A stretch of 28,093 nucleotides of DNA from Bacteroidales bacterium H4 (GTDB taxonomy: Bacteria; Bacteroidota; Bacteroidia; Bacteroidales; Muribaculaceae): assembly GCA_001701165.1 (NCBI GenBank), contig DAAP01000062.1, positions 1 to 28,093 on the forward strand, in the 5' to 3' direction. This document shows, in pieces, positions 8,444-15,483 of this stretch (position 1 is the stretch's first letter; each line of letters starts with the position of its first letter). The notes under the pieces were generated by a model. It saw nothing but the letters and a program-made list of their open reading frames with translations. It ran no database searches and had not been told where the DNA came from. A program made the translations under genes and the position numbers.

Positions 8444-8453
8444 CCCCCCCCCC
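8444..8453 (+). repeat. Homopolymeric C10 tract between two sugar genes
   Basis: Ten consecutive C residues lie six bases past the aminotransferase stop and 59 bases before the GDP-mannose dehydratase ATG. The dehydratase frame stays open upstream through this tract to 8405. A length change would therefore alter the frame of any upstream initiation but not the ATG at 8513. Confidence 0.9.
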
Positions 8454-8512
8454 GTAAAAAACCACGCCGTCACAGACACCGACAGACACTAACACCCAAG
8501 CATATACACACC

Positions 8513-9574
8513 ATGCCCACAGCCCTCATCACAGGCATCACAGGACAAGACGGCTCGTACCTGGCCGAATTCCTCCTCGACAAAGGATACGAAGTACACG
8601 GCATCATACGCCGCAGCTCATCCTTCAACACCGCTCGCATCGAACACCTATACCTCGACGAATGGGTACGCGACATGCACCGCCGACGACTACTCACACT
8701 CCACTACGGCGACATGACCGACTCATCATCACTCATACGCATCATCGGCGAAGTACGACCCGACGAAATATACAACCTCGCCGCACAAAGCCACGTCAAA
8801 GTATCATTCGACGTACCCGAATACACCGCCGACGTCGACGCCACAGGCACACTCAGACTGCTCGAAGCAATACGCATACTCGGCCTCGAAAAACAATGCC
8901 GCGTATACCAAGCCTCCACCAGCGAACTCTTCGGCAAAGTACGCCAAGTACCCCAAAACGAAGACACACCATTCTATCCGCGCTCACCCTACGCCGTAGC
9001 CAAAATGTACTCCTTCTGGATCATGAAAAACTACCGCGAAAGCTACGGAATGTATACCGCCAACGGCATACTCTTCAACCACGAAAGCCCACGCCGAGGC
9101 GAAAACTTCGTCACACGCAAAATCACCCTCGCCGCCGCACGCATAGCACACAAACGCCAAGACAAACTCTACCTGGGCAACCTCGACGCACTACGCGACT
9201 GGGGCTACGCCGCCGACTACGTCGAATGTATGTGGCTTATACTACAACAGCCCCAACCCGACGACTTCGTCATCGCCACCGGCGAATACCACACCGTGCG
9301 CGACTTCACCACTCGCGCCTTCGCCCGCGCAGGCATCAACCTGCGATGGGAAGGCTCCGGCCTCGACGAAAAAGGCATAGACACCGACACCGGACGCACA
9401 CTCGTCGAAGTCGACCCGCGCTTCTTCCGCCCCGCCGAAGTCGAACAACTCCTCGGAGACCCCTCCAAGGCACGCACAACACTCGGCTGGAACCCACGCA
9501 AAACATCCTTTCAAGCCCTCGTAGACATGATGGTAGACGCCGACATGCAACTCGCCCGAGAAGGCAAAATCTAA
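8513..9574 (+). CDS. gmd: GDP-mannose 4,6-dehydratase
   Basis: This 353-residue enzyme converts GDP-D-mannose to GDP-4-keto-6-deoxymannose, the first step toward GDP-L-fucose. It shows the short-chain dehydrogenase fold with TGITGQDGSYLAEFLL at the N-terminus, NLAAQSHVKVSFD, the catalytic region TSELFGKV and Tyr160-x3-Lys164 in SPYAVAKMYSF, followed by the family motif FNHESPRRGENFVTRK. The frame opens upstream at 8405, but the ATG at 8513 gives the family-typical start MPTALITG. The next gene encodes the second enzyme of the pathway, which supports the assignment strongly. Confidence 0.96.
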   Translation: MPTALITGITGQDGSYLAEFLLDKGYEVHGIIRRSSSFNTARIEHLYLDEWVRDMHRRRLLTLHYGDMTDSSSLIRIIGEVRPDEIYNLAAQSHVKVSFDVPEYTADVDATGTLRLLEAIRILGLEKQCRVYQASTSELFGKVRQVPQNEDTPFYPRSPYAVAKMYSFWIMKNYRESYGMYTANGILFNHESPRRGENFVTRKITLAAARIAHKRQDKLYLGNLDALRDWGYAADYVECMWLILQQPQPDDFVIATGEYHTVRDFTTRAFARAGINLRWEGSGLDEKGIDTDTGRTLVEVDPRFFRPAEVEQLLGDPSKARTTLGWNPRKTSFQALVDMMVDADMQLAREGKI

Positions 9575-9586
9575 ACAATCCCACAA

Positions 9587-9613
9587 CAGCCATAACAGCC
9601 ATAACAGCCATAC
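9587..9613 (+). repeat. 9-bp tandem repeat CAGCCATAA
   Basis: Three tandem copies (9587, 9596, 9605; the last ends ATAC) fill the 61-base spacer between the two GDP-fucose genes. A related array with the same core is at 15362-15418. Confidence 0.9.
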
Positions 9614-9635
9614 CGGCCACCCCCAAACCAAGACA

Positions 9636-10772
9636 ATGCAAGATAACGACAACACCGCCAAGCCACTACTCGACCCAACGGCCAAGATATACGTCGCCGG
9701 ACACCGCGGCCTCGTAGGCTCGGCAATATGGCACAACCTCATACAGCGCGGATACACCAACCTCGTAGGCCGTACCCACAGCCAACTCGACCTGCTCGAT
9801 CCCATCGCAGTACGCACATTCTTCGACCAAGAACAACCCGACGCCGTAGTCCTCGCCGCCGCACACGTCGGCGGAATACTCGCCAACAGCACCTACCCCG
9901 CCGACTTCATATACCAAAACCTCCAAATACAACAAAACGTCATCGGCGAAGCATGGCGCCACGGCGTCCGACGCCTCGTATTCCTCGGCTCGACATGCAT
10001 ATACCCGCGCGAAGCACCCCAGCCCATGGACGAAGACGCACTGCTCACATCTCCACTCGAATTCACCAACGAACCTTACGCCATAGCCAAAATAGCCGGA
10101 CTCAAACTCTGCGAAAGCCTCAACCGACAATACGGCACAGACTACGTCGCAGTCATGCCCACCAACCTCTACGGCCCCGGCGACAACTTCCACCTCGACA
10201 ACGGACACGTCCTGCCCGTGATGATGCGCAAAATGCACCTGGCCCGGATGCTCCGACAAGGCGACTACGCCGCACTGCGACACGACCTTACACGACTGCC
10301 CGTCAAAGAATTCGACCCCGCACTCTCAGACGCCGAAATAGACACCATACTACACCGATACGGCATATACGCCGACCGCCTCGAACTATGGGGCACAGGC
10401 ACTCCACTGCGCGAATTCCTCTGGAGCCGGGACATGGCCGACGCAACCGTATACGTCATGCTACACGTATCATACAAAGACCTCGCCGCCGAACGCCGCG
10501 CCGCAGACAAACCACTGCGAAACATGCACATCAACGTCGGAACAGGCATCGAAATATCCATAGCCCGACTCGCCGAAAAAATACGCCGACGCGTAGGCTT
10601 CGAAGGCGCCATAATCTTCGACCACCGTCACCCCGACGGAACCATGCGCAAACTCTGCGACGTCAGCCGCCTGCACCGCCTCGGATGGCGTCATACAGTC
10701 GAACTCGACGACGGCATCGACCGCCTATACCGCTGGTACACCGACCCCGCCAACGACCCGGCCAACCGCTGA
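9636..10772 (+). CDS. fcl: GDP-L-fucose synthase
   Basis: This 378-residue epimerase-reductase turns GDP-4-keto-6-deoxymannose into GDP-L-fucose with NADPH. The dinucleotide motif GHRGLVGSAIW, the AAAHVGGILANSTYPADF block, SCIYP-like STCIYPREAPQPM, catalytic Tyr148-x3-Lys152 in NEPYAIAKIAG, and MPTNLYGPGDNFH are all present. A region of about 35 residues near 215-250 (KEFDPALSDAEIDTILHRYG) is longer than in the enterobacterial enzyme, as I recall for Bacteroidales homologues. It follows gmd by 61 bases on the same strand. GDP-fucose can feed capsule or O-glycoprotein fucosylation. Confidence 0.95.
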   Translation: MQDNDNTAKPLLDPTAKIYVAGHRGLVGSAIWHNLIQRGYTNLVGRTHSQLDLLDPIAVRTFFDQEQPDAVVLAAAHVGGILANSTYPADFIYQNLQIQQNVIGEAWRHGVRRLVFLGSTCIYPREAPQPMDEDALLTSPLEFTNEPYAIAKIAGLKLCESLNRQYGTDYVAVMPTNLYGPGDNFHLDNGHVLPVMMRKMHLARMLRQGDYAALRHDLTRLPVKEFDPALSDAEIDTILHRYGIYADRLELWGTGTPLREFLWSRDMADATVYVMLHVSYKDLAAERRAADKPLRNMHINVGTGIEISIARLAEKIRRRVGFEGAIIFDHRHPDGTMRKLCDVSRLHRLGWRHTVELDDGIDRLYRWYTDPANDPANR

Positions 10773-10828
10773 AAACCCGACAACCACGAAAACCACAAAA
10801 AAAGCTCGACACATTGCCCACCCTCTGG

Positions 10829-11782
10829 ATGCTCATATCACTGCTGGCCATCGAGATAGCCTATATCCCGATAGCACGACGACTGCACATAACAGCACCC
10901 GTCGACAGCCGCTCGTCCCACAACCGCCCGATGCTCACCTGCGGCGGAATCATCGTGCCACTGGCCGCCGTGATATTCACCGCCGTCACCCCACAGGCTC
11001 AAAACACCCAATGGATAACCATGGGCATATGCGCACTGACACTCGCCGCCGTCAGCATGTACGACGACATCCGACCACTGCCCCCCTGGCCACGACTGCT
11101 GCTCCAAATCATCGCCGTAGCCATCACATTCAAAAGCCTCTGCTATCCCGGAGCCTTCGACATCTACCTGCTAATCATCATCTTCGGCGTAGGATGCATC
11201 AACGCCGTCAACTTCATAGACGGCATCACCGGAATGCTCGCACTATACACCCTCGTGGTCCTCGGCTCAATGCTATACGTACTGCACGGCACCACATCCA
11301 TGCCCGAAGCACCGATGTACATCCACTTCTGCATCACCCTTATGGCCGCCATGACCATATTCGGCATATTCAACATCAGCCGCAAAATCTTCGCAGGAGA
11401 CGTCGGAGCCATCACCCTGGGATTCCTTATAGTCTACATCCTCACCACCATGATACTCGCCGAAGGAGACGCCACCATGATGATATTCCTCATAGTATGC
11501 CTCTTCGACGCCGGACTCACAACAACCCAACGCCTCTTCGCCGGCGAAAACATCCTCACCCCACACCACAAATTCATCTTCCACCTGCTTATACGCCAAT
11601 GGCAGCTGCCGCACATCGTCGTCTCGATATGCTACGCCCTGCTGCAACTGCTCATCAACGCCATATACTTCCTCATCCCGCCACAACAACACCTGACATA
11701 CTTCATCATAGTATTCGCACTGCTCACAGTGACATACTTCGCCATACGCTTCGCCCCGCGCAGCCGCACACAACACCAATGA
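10829..11782 (+). CDS. WecA/MraY-family polyprenyl-phosphate sugar-1-phosphate transferase
   Basis: This 317-residue polytopic membrane protein transfers a sugar-1-phosphate, usually GlcNAc-1-P or a relative, from a UDP-sugar onto undecaprenyl phosphate to start glycan assembly. Family motifs appear in order: RSSHNRPMLTCGGI near the N-terminus, MYDDIRPLPPWPRLLLQ, NAVNFIDGITGM (Mg and substrate site) and FAGDVGAITLGF. About nine to ten hydrophobic helices are visible. The ATG at 10829 starts directly in the first helix. A TTG at 10814 (MPTLWM) would add five residues and cannot be excluded. The stop overlaps the next start by four bases (ATGA). The exact sugar is unknown. Confidence 0.88.
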   Translation: MLISLLAIEIAYIPIARRLHITAPVDSRSSHNRPMLTCGGIIVPLAAVIFTAVTPQAQNTQWITMGICALTLAAVSMYDDIRPLPPWPRLLLQIIAVAITFKSLCYPGAFDIYLLIIIFGVGCINAVNFIDGITGMLALYTLVVLGSMLYVLHGTTSMPEAPMYIHFCITLMAAMTIFGIFNISRKIFAGDVGAITLGFLIVYILTTMILAEGDATMMIFLIVCLFDAGLTTTQRLFAGENILTPHHKFIFHLLIRQWQLPHIVVSICYALLQLLINAIYFLIPPQQHLTYFIIVFALLTVTYFAIRFAPRSRTQHQ

Positions 11783-12774
11783 CAACCCGCACAACAAAAT
11801 TGGAATCCGAACCCTCCGAGAAAACAGAGAAATCCGTGTCCTGCGAACACACAGACCCCTCCGAACACTCAGAGAAAACAGAACACTCCGAACACTACAG
11901 CCCATGCCCGGCGCAGCCCGTTCCACATTCCTCATTCCACATTCCACATTCCCAAAAGGCCTACCATAAGGCGCAATTAACATTCCTGGGCACAGGCACA
12001 TCCACCGGCGTCCCGCAGATAGGCTGCCAATGCCCCACTTGCACCTCCGACGACCCACGCGACAAACGCCTACGCGCCAGCGCACTCGTCCAAACAAGAC
12101 ACACCGGCATCCTCATAGACTGCGGCCCCGACTTCCGCCAACAAATACTACGCGCCGGCTCCCCGGCACTCGACGCCCTCCTGGTCACCCATAGCCACTA
12201 CGACCACGTAGGCGGCATCGACGACCTGCGCCCATACTGCAACATCCCGGCACTGCGACACGGCACCACCGGACCCTTCCCCGTATACTGCAGCGAAGAC
12301 GTCGCACACGACCTGCGCACACGCGTCCCATACTGCTTCGCCAGACACCTATACCCCGGCGTACCCACCTACGACATACACATCATCGAACCATACAAAG
12401 AATTTCATATCAACCGAATACGCATACTGCCCGTCACCGTCATGCACGCACGACTGCCCATACTCGGATTCCGCATATACACACCCGACAACGCCCACAG
12501 CCTCGGATACATCACCGACTGCAAGACACTGCCACAACAATCCATAGACGCCATGCGCGGCGTAGACACCCTCATCATCAACGCCCTGCGACACAAACCC
12601 CACATATCCCACATCAACCTCGACCAAGCCCTCGCCCTGATACAAGACATCAACCCGCGCCGAGCCTACCTCACCCACCTGAGCCACGACATGGGCACCC
12701 ACGCCGCCACCGCCGCCACCCTGCCGCCAAACGTCAACATCGCCACAGACACCCTACGCATCACACTACCCTAA
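11779..12774 (+). CDS. MBL-fold metallohydrolase (PhnP-like) with repeat-derived N-terminus
   Basis: This 331-residue protein has a cytosolic metallo-beta-lactamase-fold core from about residue 66 (QLTFLGTGTSTGVPQ) to the end. It carries GCQCPTCTSDDPRDKRLR and the metal-binding motif His138-x-His140-x-Asp142-His143 in THSHYDHVGG. PhnP-type proteins are phosphodiesterases acting on cyclic phosphates; the substrate here is unknown. The first 65 residues are unlike the family: SEK/TEH/SEH tripeptides and then PHSSFHIPHS, encoded by the same 9-bp and ATTCCACATT repeats that fill nearby spacers. The ATG at 11779 overlaps the upstream stop. In-frame alternatives are TTG at 11800 and GTG at 11836; no ATG lies next to the core. 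No catalytic defect is seen. Confidence 0.88.
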   Translation: MTTRTTKLESEPSEKTEKSVSCEHTDPSEHSEKTEHSEHYSPCPAQPVPHSSFHIPHSQKAYHKAQLTFLGTGTSTGVPQIGCQCPTCTSDDPRDKRLRASALVQTRHTGILIDCGPDFRQQILRAGSPALDALLVTHSHYDHVGGIDDLRPYCNIPALRHGTTGPFPVYCSEDVAHDLRTRVPYCFARHLYPGVPTYDIHIIEPYKEFHINRIRILPVTVMHARLPILGFRIYTPDNAHSLGYITDCKTLPQQSIDAMRGVDTLIINALRHKPHISHINLDQALALIQDINPRRAYLTHLSHDMGTHAATAATLPPNVNIATDTLRITLP

Positions 12775-12802
12775 CCCACACCCTTCGCCGAAAAAAAAAG
12801 AA

Positions 12803-12833
12803 TTGGCCGTTTGCCGGATAATGCGTACATTTG
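12803..12833 (+). promoter_or_regulatory. Promoter upstream of the HdeD-like gene
   Basis: TTGG (12803-12806), a 19-base spacer and TACATTTG (12826-12833) fit the consensus. Predicted start is near 12840, which leaves an 85-base leader. The leader contains a small perfect dyad, CCTTAGTATAAGG, near 12857-12869. Confidence 0.8.
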
Positions 12834-12925
12834 CACTATACATATATTATATAAGACCTTAGTATAAGGCAACAACACAACCGGACACAAAAAAACGGCT
12901 TATATGCCCAAAAACACTCAGACAC

Positions 12926-13528
12926 ATGAAAGCAACATCGACACTACTAGCAGGCGTCATCATACTCGCCATGGGACTGATACTGATAATATGCCACAAC
13001 ACCATCACCGGGTCAGGCATAGTCACCGCAGGCGGCATCATATTCGTGATTTCGGCCCTGGTAGACATAGTACTATACATCGGCGGGCGCAACCGCGAAG
13101 GACAGCGACGCAAGCGCGGCGCCGCCCTCGTCTTCGGATGGATAGTAAGCGTGGCCGCACTACTGCTGGGTATCAGCATGTTCGTGTTCAACGACACCTT
13201 CACACAACTCATCGCCCCGATGTTCGGCATCCTGGTACTGCTGGGCGCCCTGGTGCAACTATGGATACTGACCTACGGCACACGTCCCGTGCGCATGCCG
13301 CTGTGGCTATACACCATACCCGGCCTTATGGCCATATGCGCCATCCTGATATTTGTCGGCGGATACACCGATTCGACAGTCAACATCCTGACAGGCAGCG
13401 CACTCACCATATTCGGCCTCGGCGGTTTTGTCGAGAGCGCACTCCTAGGGCTTGCGCGACGCCGCATGATGCACGACCAAGCCCGACGTGATGTCATCGA
13501 AATACAACCCCACGATGACAGGCGCTGA
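12926..13528 (+). CDS. HdeD/DUF308-like small membrane protein
   Basis: This 200-residue membrane protein has about six hydrophobic helices arranged in pairs. Examples are LLAGVIILAMGLILIICH, GIIFVISALVDIVLYI, LVFGWIVSVAALLLGI, MFGILVLLGALVQLWIL and LTIFGLGGFVESALLGL. This matches the HdeD-like DUF308 architecture found in many Bacteroidales. HdeD is linked to acid resistance in enterobacteria; the role here is not shown. The hydrophilic C-terminus ends in a charged tail. It is the first gene after its promoter, and the phosphatase gene overlaps its last 14 bases in another frame. Confidence 0.75.
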   Translation: MKATSTLLAGVIILAMGLILIICHNTITGSGIVTAGGIIFVISALVDIVLYIGGRNREGQRRKRGAALVFGWIVSVAALLLGISMFVFNDTFTQLIAPMFGILVLLGALVQLWILTYGTRPVRMPLWLYTIPGLMAICAILIFVGGYTDSTVNILTGSALTIFGLGGFVESALLGLARRRMMHDQARRDVIEIQPHDDRR

Positions 13529-14270
13529 GCCACGCGCCGCCGCATCCTATCCCTGGGTGTGGTTCGACCTCGACGACACCATCTGGAATTTCACCGACAA
13601 CTCCTTAGAGGCGCTGGCCCAACTCTACGAGGCCGAGCACCTAAACCGCTGGTGGGCAGACGTAGACAGCTGGCGTGACAACTACCATCACCACAATACG
13701 ATGCTGTGGGCACTATACACCCCCGGGAAAATAGACCGCGACACCCTGCGGCGCGAACGCTTCCGCCGCCCACTGCTGGACGCCGGAGTCGATGCAACCA
13801 CTGCCGACGCCATCGCCGAGCACCTCGACAGCGAATACCTGCGACGCCTGGCGCTGCTCCCCAACGTCATAGAAGGCGCACACGCCACACTCAAAGCACT
13901 ACGCGCCGCCGGATGCCACATAGGCATACTCTCCAACGGCTTCAAAGACACACAGCAACAAAAACTGCAATCCTCGGGCCTCGATGCACTGGTAGACCTG
14001 GTAGTACTCAGCGACGACATCGACGTCAATAAACCCGACCGCCGAATATACGACTACGCACGACAACGCGCCGCCGCCCTCTACCCCGAAATACCATGCA
14101 CCCCCCGCGACTGCCTTATGGTAGGAGACAACGCCGACACAGACATTCGCGGCGCACTGGATGCCGGATGGGACGCCATATGGCTCAACCCCAACGGCAC
14201 ACCACGACCCGACGCCCCGGCCAACCGCGCCCGCAACATCCCAAGCCTCCAAGCACTCCTCCTACAATAG
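13515..14270 (+). CDS. HAD-superfamily phosphatase, YjjG-like nucleotidase
   Basis: This 251-residue cytosolic hydrolase belongs to the haloacid dehalogenase superfamily. Motif I is WFDLDDTIWNF, with nucleophile Asp18 and general acid Asp20. Motif II is ILSNGF, motif III the lysine in DVNKPDRRIY, and motif IV GDNADTDIRGA. The WNF cap entry and total length resemble YjjG, a 5'-nucleotidase active on pyrimidine and damaged nucleotides. The ATG at 13515 overlaps the upstream gene by 14 bases. An ATG at 13491 and a GTG at 13488 in the same frame would lengthen the overlap and the N-terminus by eight or nine residues. Substrate specificity is inferred only. Confidence 0.87.
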   Translation: MTGAEPRAAASYPWVWFDLDDTIWNFTDNSLEALAQLYEAEHLNRWWADVDSWRDNYHHHNTMLWALYTPGKIDRDTLRRERFRRPLLDAGVDATTADAIAEHLDSEYLRRLALLPNVIEGAHATLKALRAAGCHIGILSNGFKDTQQQKLQSSGLDALVDLVVLSDDIDVNKPDRRIYDYARQRAAALYPEIPCTPRDCLMVGDNADTDIRGALDAGWDAIWLNPNGTPRPDAPANRARNIPSLQALLLQ

Positions 14271-14336
14271 AGACACAAAAACATCGAAAACATAAAAGCC
14301 GCGAAAAATAACAACAACAAGAGCAATGGCGGCCCC

Positions 14337-14426
14337 CCCATAACTCCCATAATTCCCATTACTCCCGCAACTCCCATAATTCCCATAGCTCCCATAATTC
14401 CCATAATTCCCCCCACTCCCGCAAAA
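14337..14426 (+). repeat. 9-bp-period C-rich array, ten units
   Basis: Ten consecutive 9-base units, each starting CCC, run without interruption: CCCATAACT, CCCATAATT (four times), CCCATTACT, CCCGCAACT, CCCATAGCT, CCCCCCACT and CCCGCAAAA. It occupies the middle of the 355-base gene-free stretch 14271-14625. The rest of that stretch holds an A-rich lead-in and the HU promoter region. Confidence 0.95.
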
Positions 14427-14506
14427 TCCAAACCACTCCAAACCCATAAAACCCAAAAAATCAAAGAAATTTCTCCAAAAATGCGTGCCGAATCAAAAAA
14501 AATTAC

Positions 14507-14514
14507 GATATTTG
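14507..14514 (+). promoter_or_regulatory. Possible HU promoter -7 element
   Basis: GATATTTG differs by one base from TAnnTTTG and lies about 110 bases before the HU start. No TTTG is seen at the expected upstream position. It is the best candidate in the spacer but weak. Confidence 0.4.
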
Positions 14515-14625
14515 CAGTCGAAAAATACGAGACGAGCGCGACATCCCCGCAAGACTTAGTGCCGCGCCCGGTTCATTAACGCGCTAATCAACTGAATATA
14601 ATAACATAAACAAAACAACGTAACA

Positions 14626-14904
14626 ATGACTAAAGCCGACATCGTTAACGAAATTTCGAAAACCACAGGCATCGAAAAAGCCAACGTGCTCGAAACAATA
14701 GAGAAATTCATGGAAGTAGTTAAGGACTCACTCGCCAACGGCGAAAACGTGTACCTCCGCGGCTTCGGTAGCTTCATCATCAAAGTACGCTCCGAGAAAA
14801 CAGCCCGCAACATCTCCAAGAACACCACCATCATCATTCCCGAGCACAAGATCCCCGCATTCAAGCCCGCCAAGGTCTTCATGCAGGAAGTTAAGGACAA
14901 ATAA
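14626..14904 (+). CDS. HU/IHF family DNA-binding protein
   Basis: This 92-residue nucleoid protein bends DNA as a dimer. It opens with MTKADIVNEISKTTGI, as is usual for the family, and has the body motif VYLRGFGSFIIKVRSEKTARNI. The arm sequence reads TTIIIPEHKIPAFKPAK, with the intercalating proline in IPAFKPAK. Length is standard. It starts a small housekeeping group with the 29-residue basic protein and RNase E/G. Codon use is more ordinary than in the sugar block, as expected for a highly expressed gene. Confidence 0.95.
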   Translation: MTKADIVNEISKTTGIEKANVLETIEKFMEVVKDSLANGENVYLRGFGSFIIKVRSEKTARNISKNTTIIIPEHKIPAFKPAKVFMQEVKDK

Positions 14905-14997
14905 GACGCCTGAGAGTGCGAAAGCACTGCGGACAACCCGCAATGCACCTTAGCACGCCAAAACGTATACACTAACCAAAATCCAAAAACAGACACA

Positions 14998-15087
14998 ATG
15001 CCCAGCGGAAAAAAGAGAAAAGGCCACAAGATGGCCACGCACAAACGCAAGAAACGTCTGCGCAAAAACCGTCATAAGAAGAAATAA
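14998..15087 (+). CDS. 29-residue Arg/Lys-rich protein, AURKAIP1/COX24-like
   Basis: This tiny reading frame encodes a 29-residue protein that begins MPSGKKRKGHKMATHKRKK and ends LRKNRHKKK. More than half of the residues are Lys, Arg or His. It resembles the very short basic proteins that Bacteroidota carry next to HU and RNase G genes. These are annotated with the AURKAIP1/COX24 C-terminal motif, related to mitochondrial ribosomal protein mS38. A ribosome-associated role is likely but inferred. The stop (15085-15087) is followed directly by the folded RNA region. Confidence 0.85.
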   Translation: MPSGKKRKGHKMATHKRKKRLRKNRHKKK

Positions 15088-15090
15088 GAC

Positions 15091-15279
15091 GGCTCCGGCG
15101 GCATAATACGCCGGGGAAGATACAGTAGGCGGCGCATGCGCCGCGCTGTAGTCACAAAAGGACAAGCCGTAACGCGGGGGAAAGCACGGCAAACCACAGG
15201 GTAGAGCGGTGTCGATGACGACACACAACGCTCCCCGACGGTTGGCCGGACACCTCGGCCATACGGCTTGCCTTTTTTT
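15091..15279 (+). ncRNA. Structured RNA candidate ending in a U-run
   Basis: About 190 bases without a gene fold into several perfect helices. The first hairpin pairs CCGGCG 15095-15100 with 15109-15114. The second is a 16-base palindrome (15129-15144) inside outer arms TACAG/CTGTA (15121-15125, 15146-15150). A closed domain follows, with CAAGCCGTA (15163-15171) pairing TACGGCTTG (15262-15270). Inside it are nested helices 15175-15179/15233-15237 and 15204-15208/15229-15233 (sharing base 15233), then 15209-15214/15219-15224, and a separate hairpin 15243-15248/15256-15261. Seven T residues follow at 15273-15279, so the closing helix can also terminate transcription. I could not match it to RNase P, tmRNA, SRP RNA or a known riboswitch. 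It may be a processed 3' UTR of the HU unit, a leader of RNase E/G, or an independent RNA; no promoter consensus was found directly in front. Confidence 0.45.
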
Positions 15280-15306
15280 CATTTTCTTATGCCGGGGTCG
15301 GCAAAG

Positions 15307-15342
15307 CCCAAAGAGCCCAAAGAGCCCGGAATACCCGGAGAC
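15307..15342 (+). repeat. 9-bp-period array, four units
   Basis: Units CCCAAAGAG (twice), CCCGGAATA and CCCGGAGAC follow each other exactly. They lie downstream of the structured RNA candidate, in the spacer before RNase E/G. Confidence 0.85.
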
Positions 15343-15361
15343 CACGCCGCCTATCATGGCC

Positions 15362-15418
15362 ATAACAGCCATAAATAGCCATAACAGCTATAAATAGCTA
15401 TAACAGCCATAAATAGCC
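15362..15418 (+). repeat. 19-bp tandem repeat, three copies
   Basis: Three exact-length copies of ATAACAGCYATAAATAGCY begin at 15362, 15381 and 15400. Each is a 9+10 dimer of the core seen at 9587-9613. It ends 65 bases before the RNase E/G start. Confidence 0.92.
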
Positions 15419-15483
15419 GATACGGCCGCCACAGCGTCCCTGCGCCCCCGGCAAATGTAACACCAAACCATAAACCACACACG

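Noticed and set aside
8405..8512. Longer N-terminus for GDP-mannose dehydratase
   Set aside because: The extra 36 residues cross the C10 tract and overlap the aminotransferase end. The family-typical start MPTALITG is at 8513.
14337..14426. Possible CRISPR array
   Set aside because: The unit is only 9 bases with no spacers and there are no cas genes; it is a simple tandem repeat.
15091..15279. RNase P RNA, tmRNA, SRP RNA or c-di-GMP riboswitch
   Set aside because: None of the conserved cores I know for these families is present, despite a short GGCAAACC resemblance near 15188-15195.
15452..15459. Minus-strand TACATTTG element just before RNase E/G
   Set aside because: No TTTG occurs at the right distance and there is no minus-strand gene it could drive.
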